Of a stretch of DNA of 64,000 bases, positions 23,066 to 33,550 are shown piece by piece (position 1 is the stretch's first letter; each line of letters begins with the position of its first letter). Source of the DNA: Forficula auricularia. Lineage: Eukaryota; Arthropoda; Insecta; Dermaptera; Forficulidae. The notes beneath the pieces were generated by a model. The model had not been told where the DNA came from. It was given only the letters and a program-made list of their open reading frames with translations, and ran no database searches. The stretch spans positions 594,439-658,438 of the forward strand of contig JALMQS010000326.1 of the NCBI GenBank assembly GCA_024734495.1. The letters run 5' to 3'. The translations under genes were made by a program, and so were the position numbers.

Positions 23066-23689
23066 GTTTGAAAATGGTAGCACCTGCGAATAAAATTTCT
23101 ATACGCTACTGTAAACTGAAGTACGAGTATAAGCAGTGGGAGATCGGCATACAGGTGGAGGACGTAAATGCCTCGGGCTTATATACTGCATGTATATGTT
23201 AAAGGTATGGTTTCCCTGAAGCGTCAAAACTATTAGGGAAGTCATTTGCCGTGACCAGAAGTTGTGTTGACCTCGGTGGACAAGCCAGTGCTCGACTTAC
23301 ATTTTATGGTATTCGGGTTAATTTCCCGAAGGGGTTGTGAAACAACCCTTTTCTGACATAGGTATTCAAAATAATACTTAACATCTCGGATCTAGTAGTT
23401 TACCATCACTCTAGATTTTCTATAGTAATTTTAAAGATACTAATCTCTCTACTTTGTATAGTTGTTGAAACTTGCGGTGTGTGTGTGGAGAGGGGGGCTC
23501 AAAAATCTAGGCTCTTGGAAACAATTTATAATTACATTTTTCTCAATTTCCTTTTAATAATTAATTGGTTTTTTAATTTTAATTCACACTAATAGTTCAT
23601 TAGAAATATTATTATATATTAAAATTAGGGAATTTTATTAATTAGGAAGCGATGGGAAATAATAATGGAATTGGAATAATTATCGGAAA
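23061..23689. other. no gene recognised
   Basis: A moderately GC-rich section at 23080-23345 includes a hairpin-like GGGGTTGTGAAACAACCC. It could be a non-coding exon or an unrecognised repeat. Nothing can be assigned. Confidence 0.3.
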
Positions 23690-24155
23690 AGAGGTTTTTT
23701 ATTTAATTAGTTTTTTCCTCTTATTAAAAACAAGGACTAAAAGGATGATCAAGGACACTCGATGGTGGAGTAGTAATCTCCGGAGTCGAAGCTCAAATAC
23801 AATGTATACATTAATGTAAAATAATTGGTTTAATTTATTAATTAGGATTATTTATTTATTTCACAAATTATACAAACATAGGACCTTAGGTCCCCATTAT
23901 TGATTGAATTGATTACTAAATTGATCAAAAATGAATAATGGATCATTATTAAAGAATGAAAATGAATTGGAGATGCCGAGAGGATCAAGATGGCAAAGAG
24001 GTTTTTTATTTCATTACATTTTCCCTCTTATTATAAACAAGGATTAAAAAGATTATCGCAAGCTCAAGATGATCAAGGACAGTCGAACCCTCAAATTCAA
24101 TGTCAACTTTATTTCATGTAATACAATTGGTTCAATAAATGTATTATTATTATCA
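23690..24155. repeat. tandem duplication, period about 305 bp
   Basis: GAGGTTTTTTATTT...CCTCTTATTA(A/T)AAACAAGGA...GATGATCAAGGACA(C/G)TCGA...CAATGTATAC-type sequence at 23690-23850 recurs at 23994-24155. Flanking blocks are also similar. No coding frame is conserved between the copies. Confidence 0.6.
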
Positions 24156-24289
24156 TTAATTAATTAGAAAACTGGTTCAATAAATTGTTAATTAATTAAA
24201 AGAAAAAGAAAATTAGAGGTTTTGAAGGTGGAAGGGTAGAATTTAATGCTGCAATATGGAAAGGTTGACCAAAAATAAAGAAAATCACT

Positions 24290-24604
24290 TAATCTATAGA
24301 GAGATAGATTTGGTAGTGTGAAGGCTGATCGGAGGCGGAGGGTCCAGAGGGGCCGAGAGAGGGTTGGGGAGGTGGAAAACGATTAAAGAGGGGAGGAGAG
24401 GGTTCAGGGGGCGGAGAGTGATCGGAGGCGATGGGTTCAAGGGGATAGGTTTAGTGGGGTGGTGGGTGACCAGAGGCGGAAGGAGTCCCGGGGTTGAGGA
24501 AAGGGTCGTTGGAGTGGAGAGTGTTCGACGGTGGAGAAGGGAGAGCGTTCAGGGGGCTGAAGAACTAGCAAGAGGACCACCGAAGGCGGGCGTCGCAACT
24601 AGTT
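24290..24604 (-). repeat. G-rich repeat end, related to 413-450
   Basis: Purine/G-rich plus strand, about 300 bp. Its last 40 bases, on the minus strand, read CTAGTTGCGACGCCCGCCTT, as at 413. The 81-codon plus-strand frame (Gly/Arg-rich) is a product of G-rich composition and is not called as a gene. It lies about 240 bp before the first ATAD3 start. Confidence 0.5.
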
Positions 24605-24843
24605 ATTGATAAAAGCTAATTTTAATTTTCCGTGAATTTAATTAATTTATTAAAATCTTAGAGGAGGGCGCCACCATACAGATCATCTCTCCATGTGCTT
24701 TACGAATGTTAACTCTTCTCCTGCCACAAAGTTAAATATCAACTACAGATAGATATATTTTAGTAGGAATTATACAATAACATCATACATTTGTTCTTCC
24801 AAAAGGACATTCAAATTTAAACTTAAAATATTTATCTGTCACT

Positions 24844-26860
24844 ATGTCTTGGATATTTGGATATAATAATAAAAATAATTTCCCAATAATACCGACACCC
24901 GAAGAAGTCGCAGCTGCAGAAGCCGGTGATGGAATATCCAGTAAACATGCAGAAGCTTATCGATTTAATTCTGAAGCTATTGAAAGAGCTGCAAAAGCAG
25001 CGAAAGAACTTGAAAAATCCGGTATATATTGAATTAAATAAATCAAATAAATACATCCTAACCTCAAACCCTATGCAATTTCGAATATTCTTATATAATA
25101 TATTTTACTTAAATGAATTTCTTATTAGCTATTAAAATACTTTAAATTATTTAATCTGTTAATTTCTATGAATTGATTTGTTATTTTTGAAATGTAATAA
25201 AGATATTGTTTTTTTAGCATATGCCAAAAATGATCTTCAAAATTCTTGGCTTCTCGAAAACACTAAACAACAAGAACAATTAACTAAAAGGAAAGAATAT
25301 GAAAATGAAATAGAACAACTAAAAATACAACAAAAGCAAGTGGAGGCCGAAGAGAGGCGTAAAATTATGGAACTAGAAAGAACACAGAATAAACAACGAG
25401 CAGAATATCAAGATCATTTAGCAAGAAGGCGTTATGATGAACAACTTGTGCAACAAAAAAAAATGGCTGAAGAAAATCTTAGGTTACAAGAAGAATCGAA
25501 TCTAAAACTAGAAGCAATGAGAAGAGAAACGATTGAACATGAAATGAAACTTCGTGCTGAGACTGAGTCGCAAAAAATGGAGGCCAAAGCTCTTGCGAAG
25601 GCTAAAGCCGATCGAGAAAACCAAGATCTTTTTCTTGAACAACTACGTGTAAAAGCAGATGAATATAGAATTACTGTGCTTGAGTCTATGAAAACTGCTG
25701 GTTCACTCATAGCTCATGGTACCTCTGCTCTCCTTACAGATAAGGATAAATTATTTGCAGCTGTTGGAGGCTTATCTTTACTAGCTTTAGGAATTTATAC
25801 AGCAAAAAGGACAACCGGTACTGCGGCGCGATTTATTGAATCACGATTAGGAAAACCCTCACTTGTTCGGGACACGTCTCGAATTTCTTTTCTGGATGCT
25901 TTACAACATCCTATTCATTCGGTTCGTTCATTAACTCGACGTCAACAAGATGCAATTACTGGTGTTATTTTAGCTCCTACTTTAGAGGAAAGACTTAGAG
26001 ATATTGCTATCGCAACGAAAAATACAAAACGAAATCGCGGAATATATAGAAATATTTTAATGCATGGACCTCCAGGTACAGGAAAAACATTATTTGCTAA
26101 AAAGTTGGCCATGCATTCAGGATTAGATTATGCAATTATGACTGGGGGTGATGTAGCACCATTGGGCCGAGATGGAGTTACTGCAATACATAAAGTATTC
26201 GATTGGGCGACTACATCTCGAAAAGGCGTTATTCTTTTTGTTGATGAAGCTGATGCGTTTCTTAGAAAAAGAAGTTCTGAAACAATATCAGAGGATCTTC
26301 GAGCTACCCTTAATGCATTTCTTTTCCGAACTGGTGAACAAAGTAACAAAATTATGTTAATTTTAGCATCAAATACACCTGAACAATTGGATTGGGCAGT
26401 GAATGATCGTCTTGATGAAGTAGTGAAATTTAAATTACCAGGTTTAGAGGAGCGTGAAAGACTTTTACGACTTTATTTTGATAATTTTGTTCTAAAACCT
26501 GCTACTGAAGGAGCCAAACGTTTAAAACTAGAACAATTCGATTATAGTGCCCTGTGTACTGAAATAGCCAATATGACTAGTGGGCTTTCAGGGAGAGAAA
26601 TTGCAAAATTAGGAGTTGCTTGGCAGGCTAAAGCATACTCTAGTGAAGATGGATTTCTTACTCGTGAAATGATATTAGATGTAGTTCGAAGAGCACTGAT
26701 TCAACATAGTCAAAAGGTAGCTTGGCAAAGTGCAGAAGAAAGAGGCGAATTACGATCAATACGTGAACAACCTCAAAATGAAACAAATTTCACAACTGAC
26801 CCTTCTTTGGATTTAATTAAATCTACGAAGGGATCAAAACCAAAGCGAGTGACTAAATGA
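24844..26860 (+). CDS. ATAD3: ATAD3 mitochondrial AAA+ ATPase, copy 1
   Basis: An inner-mitochondrial-membrane AAA+ protein that, in the known family, supports nucleoid organisation, cristae and membrane contacts. Exons 24844-25021 and 25218-26860 join in phase 1 (AATCCG|GTATAT ... TTTTTAG|CATATG) to 606 codons, the usual family length. It starts MSWIFGYNN. The motif [19 protein letters not shown] is at about 40-58, and a long charged coiled coil covers about 75-220. One hydrophobic segment lies at about 239-256 ([17 protein letters not shown]). The ATPase domain has Walker A GPPGTGKT at 343-350, Walker B FVDEAD with DE at 402-403, and sensor-1 Asn445. The start was chosen because it matches the family N-terminus and copy 2. 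At the exon 2 start ([11 protein letters not shown]) it departs from the family pattern [12 protein letters not shown] kept by copy 2, so this copy is the more diverged there. Confidence 0.95.
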
Positions 26861-26941
26861 GATAAACTAAATGGGACGGCCCTTTTATTTGATACAAGTA
26901 CTGCCGCTCCCAAAAAAAATTCAAAAAAAAAGAAAAAATAA
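26861..26941 (+). other. in-frame 26-codon extension after the ATAD3-1 stop
   Basis: After the TGA the same frame stays open for 26 codons, through an LLFDTSTAAPKKNS motif into a lysine run, then TAA. Copy 2 has the same length and frame at 32866-32946. It may be a former C-terminus cut off by a new stop, a readthrough product, or simply UTR kept similar by recent exchange between the copies. Confidence 0.35.
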
Positions 26942-27604
26942 TTTGTTTTCATAAATTTTCATTTTTATATTAATAACTATTAATTTCTAGCTTTTCAAAA
27001 TATAAATTATATTATTATGTTCTAATTTTTATTTTCGAACAATACCTAGATTAATAATTTTAAAAAGTGAAAAAGTATTGAAAAATATTCAAGTTGAAAA
27101 TAATTGTTAAAGACAGATATTATGAATAGCCAAATTGCTAGAAAATTTTTTTCAAGTATAAATTCCATCATGTAGTATAACTTTTAATAAATATGTTAGT
27201 CACTCTTAGAATATATATTTAATTTCTATTGAGAATGTACATAATAAATAAAATATGTATAAACAAGGATGATTGAAAGTAAATTTATATAAATTATATT
27301 ATATATTTATAATTAATTAATTTCTTCTTAAATTTCAACCCATATATTTGCTTTACAATATTATATCTATATTTTTTTCGTTTTTTTTTTTTTTTATTTT
27401 TCTTAAAATTGAGAATAAATGATAAAATAAACTTTATAAAATTTTTGACTTTTATATAAATATTTCATTGAAAGATTTAAAATTATATTAAATGTTTTTT
27501 TTATTAAAATTTGTACATTTTAATAAAGTCATTTATGAAAAATCGTATAAAAAATGTTTACTAAATATTATTTCTACTAATTTCTACCTATTTTTAATTA
27601 GACA
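26942..27604 (+). repeat. 3' flank of ATAD3-1, duplicated behind copy 2
   Basis: The sequence is clearly similar, with small indels, to 32947-33550. Duplication therefore reaches about 740 bp past the stop. AATAAA motifs at 27243-27252 are possible poly(A) signals. The similarity ends just before a G-run at about 27612-27626. Confidence 0.75.
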
Positions 27605-27626
27605 TTTTTTCGGGGGGGGGGGGGGG

Positions 27627-28830
27627 TTAGTTAGCCACTGAGGGCTTATGGAAGAATGGATACATTACTAGGAGTAGGAGACTTGACCTAGGTGATGTCA
27701 AAGATTGCTTTTTACTTTCACATATATATTCTATTATTTTCAGGGAGAATGGTATAGGCTCTGGCTGAAACATTTAATAAAATTAAAATTTCAAAATATA
27801 AATTACCTTGTAGGACAAACAATTAATTCATTAAACCACCAACTTGACATTAAAAACAACCAACTAATAATTGACATGTACATATCTACCATAAACAATA
27901 GCATTCATCCATGCCATTCATTCATTTCTTTTTATAACTCTAGGTACATTCTAAGCCCCCAAAATCTTTTCTTAATCTTCTATAAATAAAAATTATTTTC
28001 TGTACTTTAACTCTTTCTCCCACCACTTCTTCACCATCCCCTTTATTGTTAAGTTAAAAATTTACCACTAAACGATTTTGTCTTTTTGTATTCAGTTTTC
28101 TATTTTAACTACTGAAGATGGTATCGTAACCCGAAATATATATAGAGTCTAACTCACAAGCAATTTGTCTTTTTATGTGAATCTTGCCTAGTAATTTATA
28201 TTTTTAAACTTTCACTTAGAAGTATCCGGTAAGAAACTCGGTGGATACATATATACATACAAATACATAATTACAAAGACAAAAATATACATGTATAAAG
28301 ATAAATACTGAAGAAAATACCTAGGTGATCAAGCTTATAGTCGATAGTGAAGTCTCTTAGGAAAGATATTAAGAGAGAAATTCTTTCAGGTGTTTGCTTT
28401 TGCACTTGACTAGAGGTAATTGAAAAAATAGGTTGTATCTGGAATGTGGAATCTTTGAGCGGTAAATATAGTATACAGAAAAATTTAATTGAGTGGCCTA
28501 TTGTGATTTTAAACCATAAGACATAGTTTCTTTAGATTTGACATTAGTTAAACGACCACTGGGAATATCTTTCCTTTTAATATATAACAATAAATCTCTC
28601 CTTTTTTTCAAAATTTAGAGTTAAGTGTATAGTTAGGGAATTGTAGATCGGGGGCTTTTGATTTATTCACGTCAATTATTGTCTCGTATAAGCAAGGTCG
28701 AGCCAGAAAAAATTATCGAAGAGGGGTTAGTTAGCCAGTATGGATATACTCCTACCGCTGGCTACGACTTGCCTAGAAGGCAAGGTTTCATCTTTAAAAT
28801 GCTGTTGAACGTCAGTTGTCTTCGATTTAC
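27627..28830. repeat. foldback-like repeat and unassigned sequence
   Basis: 27750-28215 has AAATATAAATTACCTTGTAGG near its start and the reverse CCTAGTAATTTATATTTTTA near its end, like 14480-14650. The motif GAAGATGGTATCGTAACCCGAAA is LINE-tail-like. The remainder (28216-28830) has a short 64-codon frame at 28658 with no recognised domain. Confidence 0.45.
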
Positions 28831-29445
28831 CCGAGGGGTGATCCGCGACTAGAATAAGGTGTACACCGTCTTTGAAATTATGTGGAATTATTTTGGAATT
28901 CATTAAATAATGCCCCTTAATCTATTCCCTTTTACTTAGAAATGAAAGTGAAAGTGGAAGTTGGTGTACACGATATTAGGTCGCGGTTCACCCCTCGGAT
29001 TTACCTAAGAGTTTTTTTTTATGTTATTGACGAGCGAAGGAGTTACGCCAAAGAGGTGCATTTACCCGAGGGGTGATCCGCGATTAGAATTAGGTGTAGA
29101 CCGTCTTTGGAATTATGTGGGATTATTTTGGAATTCATTAAATAATGCCCCTTAATCTATTGTCTTTTACTTAGAAGTGGAAGTAGGTGTACACGATATT
29201 ATAGGTCGCGGTTCACCCCTCGGATTTACCTAAGAGTTTTTTTATGTTATTGACGAGAGAAGGAGTTACACCAAAGAGGTGCATTTACCCGAGGGGTGAT
29301 CCGCGATTAGAATTAAGTGTACACCGTCTTTGGAATTATGTGGGATTATTTTGGAATTCATTAAATAATGCCCCTTAATCTATTCTCTTTTACTTAGGAA
29401 GTGGAAGTAGGTGTACATAATATTAGATCGCGGTTCACCCCTCGG
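28831..29445. mobile_element. MITE family A, three tandem copies
   Basis: Copies at 28831-28998, 29066-29223 and 29289-29445 each begin CCGAGGGGTGATCCGCGA and end TCGCGGTTCACCCCTCGG. All six outer edges carry ATTTAC. The two spacers are nearly the same and derive from a LINE/SINE tail in reverse (GAAGGAGTTACACCAAAGAGGTGCA). So one insertion with a 6-bp target duplication was then tandemly amplified together with its flank (periods 235 and 223 bp). Confidence 0.9.
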
Positions 29446-29560
29446 ATTTACCTAAGAGGTTTTTTTTTTTTTAATGAAATTGACGAGAGAAGGAGTTAGA
29501 CCAATGAGGTGCATCCCCTAAAAGCCTGGGTTGGCCCTTCCATCGTGAAAAAAGTTCGCG
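29446..29560 (-). mobile_element. LINE family A or SINE A tail, interrupted by the MITE array
   Basis: Reads in reverse as CACGATGGAAGGGCCAACCCAGGCTTTTAGGGGATGCACCTC...TTAATTAAAA-type tail. It matches the 3' end shared by the family A LINE and SINE. Only the tail is left. Confidence 0.7.
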
Positions 29561-30366
29561 AATGTAGCAAGAATTAAATTTAAGGAATGTCATTATTGAT
29601 TAGTTAGGTCAAGTGAAAAGAAAGAACTAAATAATAAGATTAGAAAATTATAAAAGTCAGAAACTTAAAAATATTTTCCAATAAGTTGAAGTCCCGAAAA
29701 AACGGCAATGGTTTTACGCAGGGCTATTTATTAAATGTACTATGTACTTATAAAAAGATAACTTTTGGCGGACGTCAATTTTCAGGTGTTAACCTTCATA
29801 CATTAATTAATATGGATCTTATTAATTAAGAGAAAAAAAAATTAATTATAAAATTATTACATTTATTTATTAACTTTCCTCACCCAATAGATGAATTTTC
29901 ATCACACACTTGTTAATATTGTCAAAATATGAACACAACATTAAAAAAATGTATTTAAAGAAATTTTTAAATTTATTCCCATAATTGTTAATGCATATAT
30001 ACGCTCTTCGCAATAAATTGTTAATACAATTTGTTTTGATTGTTGACGTAAACTTGAATTTAGCACTTAAAGTAAAAAAAATTGCTATTTACCTTGATAT
30101 TTTAAATTCAAACTGACTTGACAATTTGATTCAGGAAAAATAATGAATAAATTTGGACTAACACTTTGCGAGAGAATGTTAATTAAATTTTTCATTAATT
30201 AAAATTATTGAAATGGATCTTTGTAAACTCAGACTCTCTGGTCTCTGCTCTATACTCTTTGCCTACAAAGTACAAATTCATTTGAAAAGAAATTATAAGC
30301 TAACATCATCTTTTTGTTCATCTAAAAGCACGTGCTTAATTTAACATAAAATAATTGTTTGCCATT
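29561..30366. other. region upstream of ATAD3-2
   Basis: AT-rich. From about 30300 (TAACATCATCTTTTTGTTC) it resembles the sequence before copy 1 (24778 on), so the duplication includes part of the 5' UTR or promoter. No clear TATA box. Confidence 0.5.
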
Positions 30367-32865
30367 ATGTCCTGGATATTTGGATATAATAATAAAAATC
30401 AGATTCCTATAATACCGGCACCACAAGAAGCTACGTCTGAAGGCACCGCTGATGTAAAATCCAGTAAACATGCAGAAACATATCGATTTGACTCTGCAGC
30501 TATCGAAAGAGCTGCAAAAGCCGCAAAAGAACTTGAAAAATCCGGTACGGACTTATTTAAGTTATTTAAATAAATTTCCCAAATTAATACCACATAACCT
30601 CAAAATCTTATGCAATTTCAAACTAACTTATATAATATTTTTTATTTATTTAATTGAATTAGATTTATTTCTATAAAATAAAAAATAAATAAATTTAATT
30701 ATTTAATCAGTGAAATCCAATTTTTATTTTATTTTATAAATTTAATTTTTTGAGTGGATATTGATGAGGCAGTCCAAAAAAAGAAGAAAATAATTTATAG
30801 TATCTTTTTATTCATAAACTGACGTTTCGGAGGCTATTCCTCCTTCTTCAGGGTTTTGAAAAGTCAGTGAAGGAAATCCAATGCGAAATTCCCTTCTGTC
30901 ACGTTATTCAGTGGCAATAACAATAATATATCGTATTTCATTCTCAGCCCTACACTATAATTCTGTTGAGAATGAAATACAATATATTATTATTACTGCC
31001 ACTGAAAGAGGTGACAGAGGGGAATGTCGCATTGGATTTCCTTCACTGACTTTTCAAAACCCTGAAGAAGGAGGGAATAGCCTCCAAAACGTCGGTTTAT
31101 GAATAAAAATATACTATAAATTATCTTCTTCTTTTTATGGACTGCCTCATCAATATCCACTCAATTCACTTATCAGTCCGTCTCCAAAAATTACCCCAAT
31201 CTTATTCATTTTTTTTTTTTAGCTTTTGCGAAAGATGTTCTTGAGCTTTCTCGGCTTCAAGAAAACACTAAACAGCAAGAACAGATAACTAAGATGAAAG
31301 CTTATGAAAGCGAAATTGAACGTTTAAAAATACAACAAAAACAAGTAGAAGCAGAAGAGAGGCGTAAACATTTGGAAATAGAAACAAAGCAAAATAAACT
31401 TCGAGCAGATTATCAAGATCAATTAGCACGAAGACGTTATGATGAGCAACTAGTGCAACAAAAAAGAATGACTGAAGAAAATCTCAGGTTACAAGAAGAA
31501 TCGAGTCAAAAACAAGAAGCAATGCGTAGGGCAACGCTTGAACATGAAATGAAACTTCGTGCTAAGACTGAGTCGCAAAAAATGGAGGCCAGAGCACTTG
31601 CAAAGGCTAAAGCCGATCGAGAAAATCAAGATCTAACTCTAGAACGACTACGTGTAAAAGCAAATGAAAATAGAATTACTGTGCTTGAATCAATTAAGAC
31701 TGCTGGGTCATTAATAGCCCAAGGGGCCACCGCTCTACTCACAGATAAGGATAAAGTACTTGCAGCTGCTGGTGGTTTATCTTTACTAGCATTAGGAATT
31801 TATACAGCAAAAAGGACAACCGGTACTGCGGCGCGATTTATTGAATCTCGATTCGGAAAACCTTCACTTGTCCGTGACACTTCTCGAATTTCTTTTCTGG
31901 ATGCTTTAGAACACCCTATTCGTTCAGTTCGTTCATTGACACGACGTGAACAAGATGCACTTACAGGTGTCATTTTACCCCCGGCTTTAGAGGAAGGACT
32001 TAGAGATATTGCTATTGCAACGAAAAATACAAAACGAAATCGTGGAATGTATAGAAATATTTTAATGCATGGGCCTCCAGGTACTGGTAAAACATTGTTT
32101 GCTAAAAAGTTGGCCATGCATTCAGGATTAGATTATGCAATTATGACTGGGGGTGATGTAGCACCATTGGGCCGAGATGGAGTTACTGCAATACATAAAG
32201 TATTCGATTGGGCGACTACATCTCGAAAAGGTGTTATTCTTTTTGTTGATGAAGCTGATGCGTTTCTTAGAAAAAGAAGTTCTGAAACAATATCAGAGGA
32301 TCTTCGAGCTACCCTTAATGCATTTCTTTTCCGAACCGGTGAACAAAGTAACAAAATTATGTTAATTGTAGCTTCAAATACACCTGAACAATTAGATTGG
32401 GCAGTGAATGATCGTCTTGATGAAGTAGTGAAATTTGAATTGCCAGGTTTAGAAGAGCGTGAAAGACTTTTACGACTTTATTTTGATATTTTTGTTTTAA
32501 AACCTGCAACTGAAGGAGCCAAACGTTTAAAACTAGAACAATTCGATTATAGTGCCTTGTGTACAGAAGTAGCCAATATGACTAGTGGACTTTCAGGCAG
32601 AGAAATTGCAAAATTAGGAGTTGCTTGGCAGGCTAAAGCATACGCTAGTGAAGATGGATTTCTTACTCGTGAAATGATATTGGATGTAGTTCGAAGTGCC
32701 ATGATTCAACATAGTCAAAAGGTAGCTTGGCAAAGTGCAGAAGAAAGAGGCGAATTACGATCAATACGTGAACAACCTCAAAATGAAACAAATTTTACTA
32801 CTGACCCTTCTTTGGATTTAATTAAATCTACGAAGGGTTCAAAACCAAAGCGAGTGACTAAATGA
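30367..32865 (+). CDS. ATAD3: ATAD3 mitochondrial AAA+ ATPase, copy 2
   Basis: Same role and architecture as the gene at 24844. Exons 30367-30544 and 31223-32865 join in the same phase and have the same exon lengths (178 and 1643), giving 606 codons with no length change anywhere. Exon 2 begins [21 protein letters not shown], the expected family sequence. Walker A, DE of Walker B and sensor-1 Asn are intact at the same residue numbers. The intron (678 bp, against 196 in copy 1) is longer because a palindromic element sits just before the acceptor. The copies are almost identical around Walker B and at the C-terminus but clearly different at the start of exon 2, which suggests gene conversion. 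Both frames are intact, so both may be expressed. Confidence 0.95.
30752..31205. mobile_element. palindromic (foldback) element in the ATAD3-2 intron
   Basis: GAGTGGATATTGATGAGGCAG at 30752 is complementary to 31138-31161. Inside, the arms match for about 190 bp (AGGCTATTCCTCCTTCTTCAGGG, TTCACTGACTTTTC...). The right side extends with CAGTCCGTCTCCAAAAATTAC, also present at 22994-23020. The element stops about 15 bp before the AG acceptor, so its end abuts the polypyrimidine tract. Confidence 0.85.
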
Positions 32866-32946
32866 GATAAACTAAATGGGACGGCCTCTTTACTTGATAC
32901 AAGTACTGCCGCTCCCAAAAAAAATTCAAAAAAAAAGAAAAAATAA

Positions 32947-33550
32947 TTTGTTTTCATAAATTTTCATTTTTATATTATTAACTATTAATTTCTAGCTTTT
33001 CAAAATATATATTATTGTTGAGATATTATTATTTTAAAATGTGAAAAGTATTGAAAAATATTCAAGTTTAAAATAATTGTTAAAGACAGATATTATGAAT
33101 AGCCAAATAATTGCTAGAAATTTTTTTTCTAGTTTAAATTCCATCATGTAGTACAACTTTTAATTAAAATCTTAGTCACTCTTAGAATATATATTTAATT
33201 TCTATTGAGAATGTACATAACAAAATATGTATAATCAAAGATGATTGAAAGTAAATTTATATATATATTATATATTTATAATTAATTAATTATTTCTTCT
33301 TAAATTTCAACCCATTGATTTCCTTTACAATTTTATATTTTATTTTTTTTTATTATTTTTTTTAAAAATTGAGAACAATTGATCAAATAAACTTTAGAAA
33401 AATTTTGACTTTTATATGAATATTTCATTGAAAGATTTAAAATTATATTCAATGTTTTTTATTAAAATTTGTACATTTTAATAAAGTAAATTATGAAAAA
33501 TCGTATAAAAAATGTTTACTAAATATTATTTCTACTTATTTTTAATTAGA
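32947..33550 (+). repeat. 3' flank of ATAD3-2 (duplicate of 26942-27604)
   Basis: Same order of blocks as behind copy 1 with small indels. The similarity fades where the text becomes GACAATTGTATATTATT. Confidence 0.75.

Noticed and set aside
24364..24609. 81-codon Gly/Arg-rich ORF before ATAD3-1
   Set aside because: Explained by a G-rich repeat end; no start context, domain or splice continuation.
27705..27989. 94-codon plus-strand ORF
   Set aside because: Low-complexity AT-rich translation within a foldback-like repeat; no domain.
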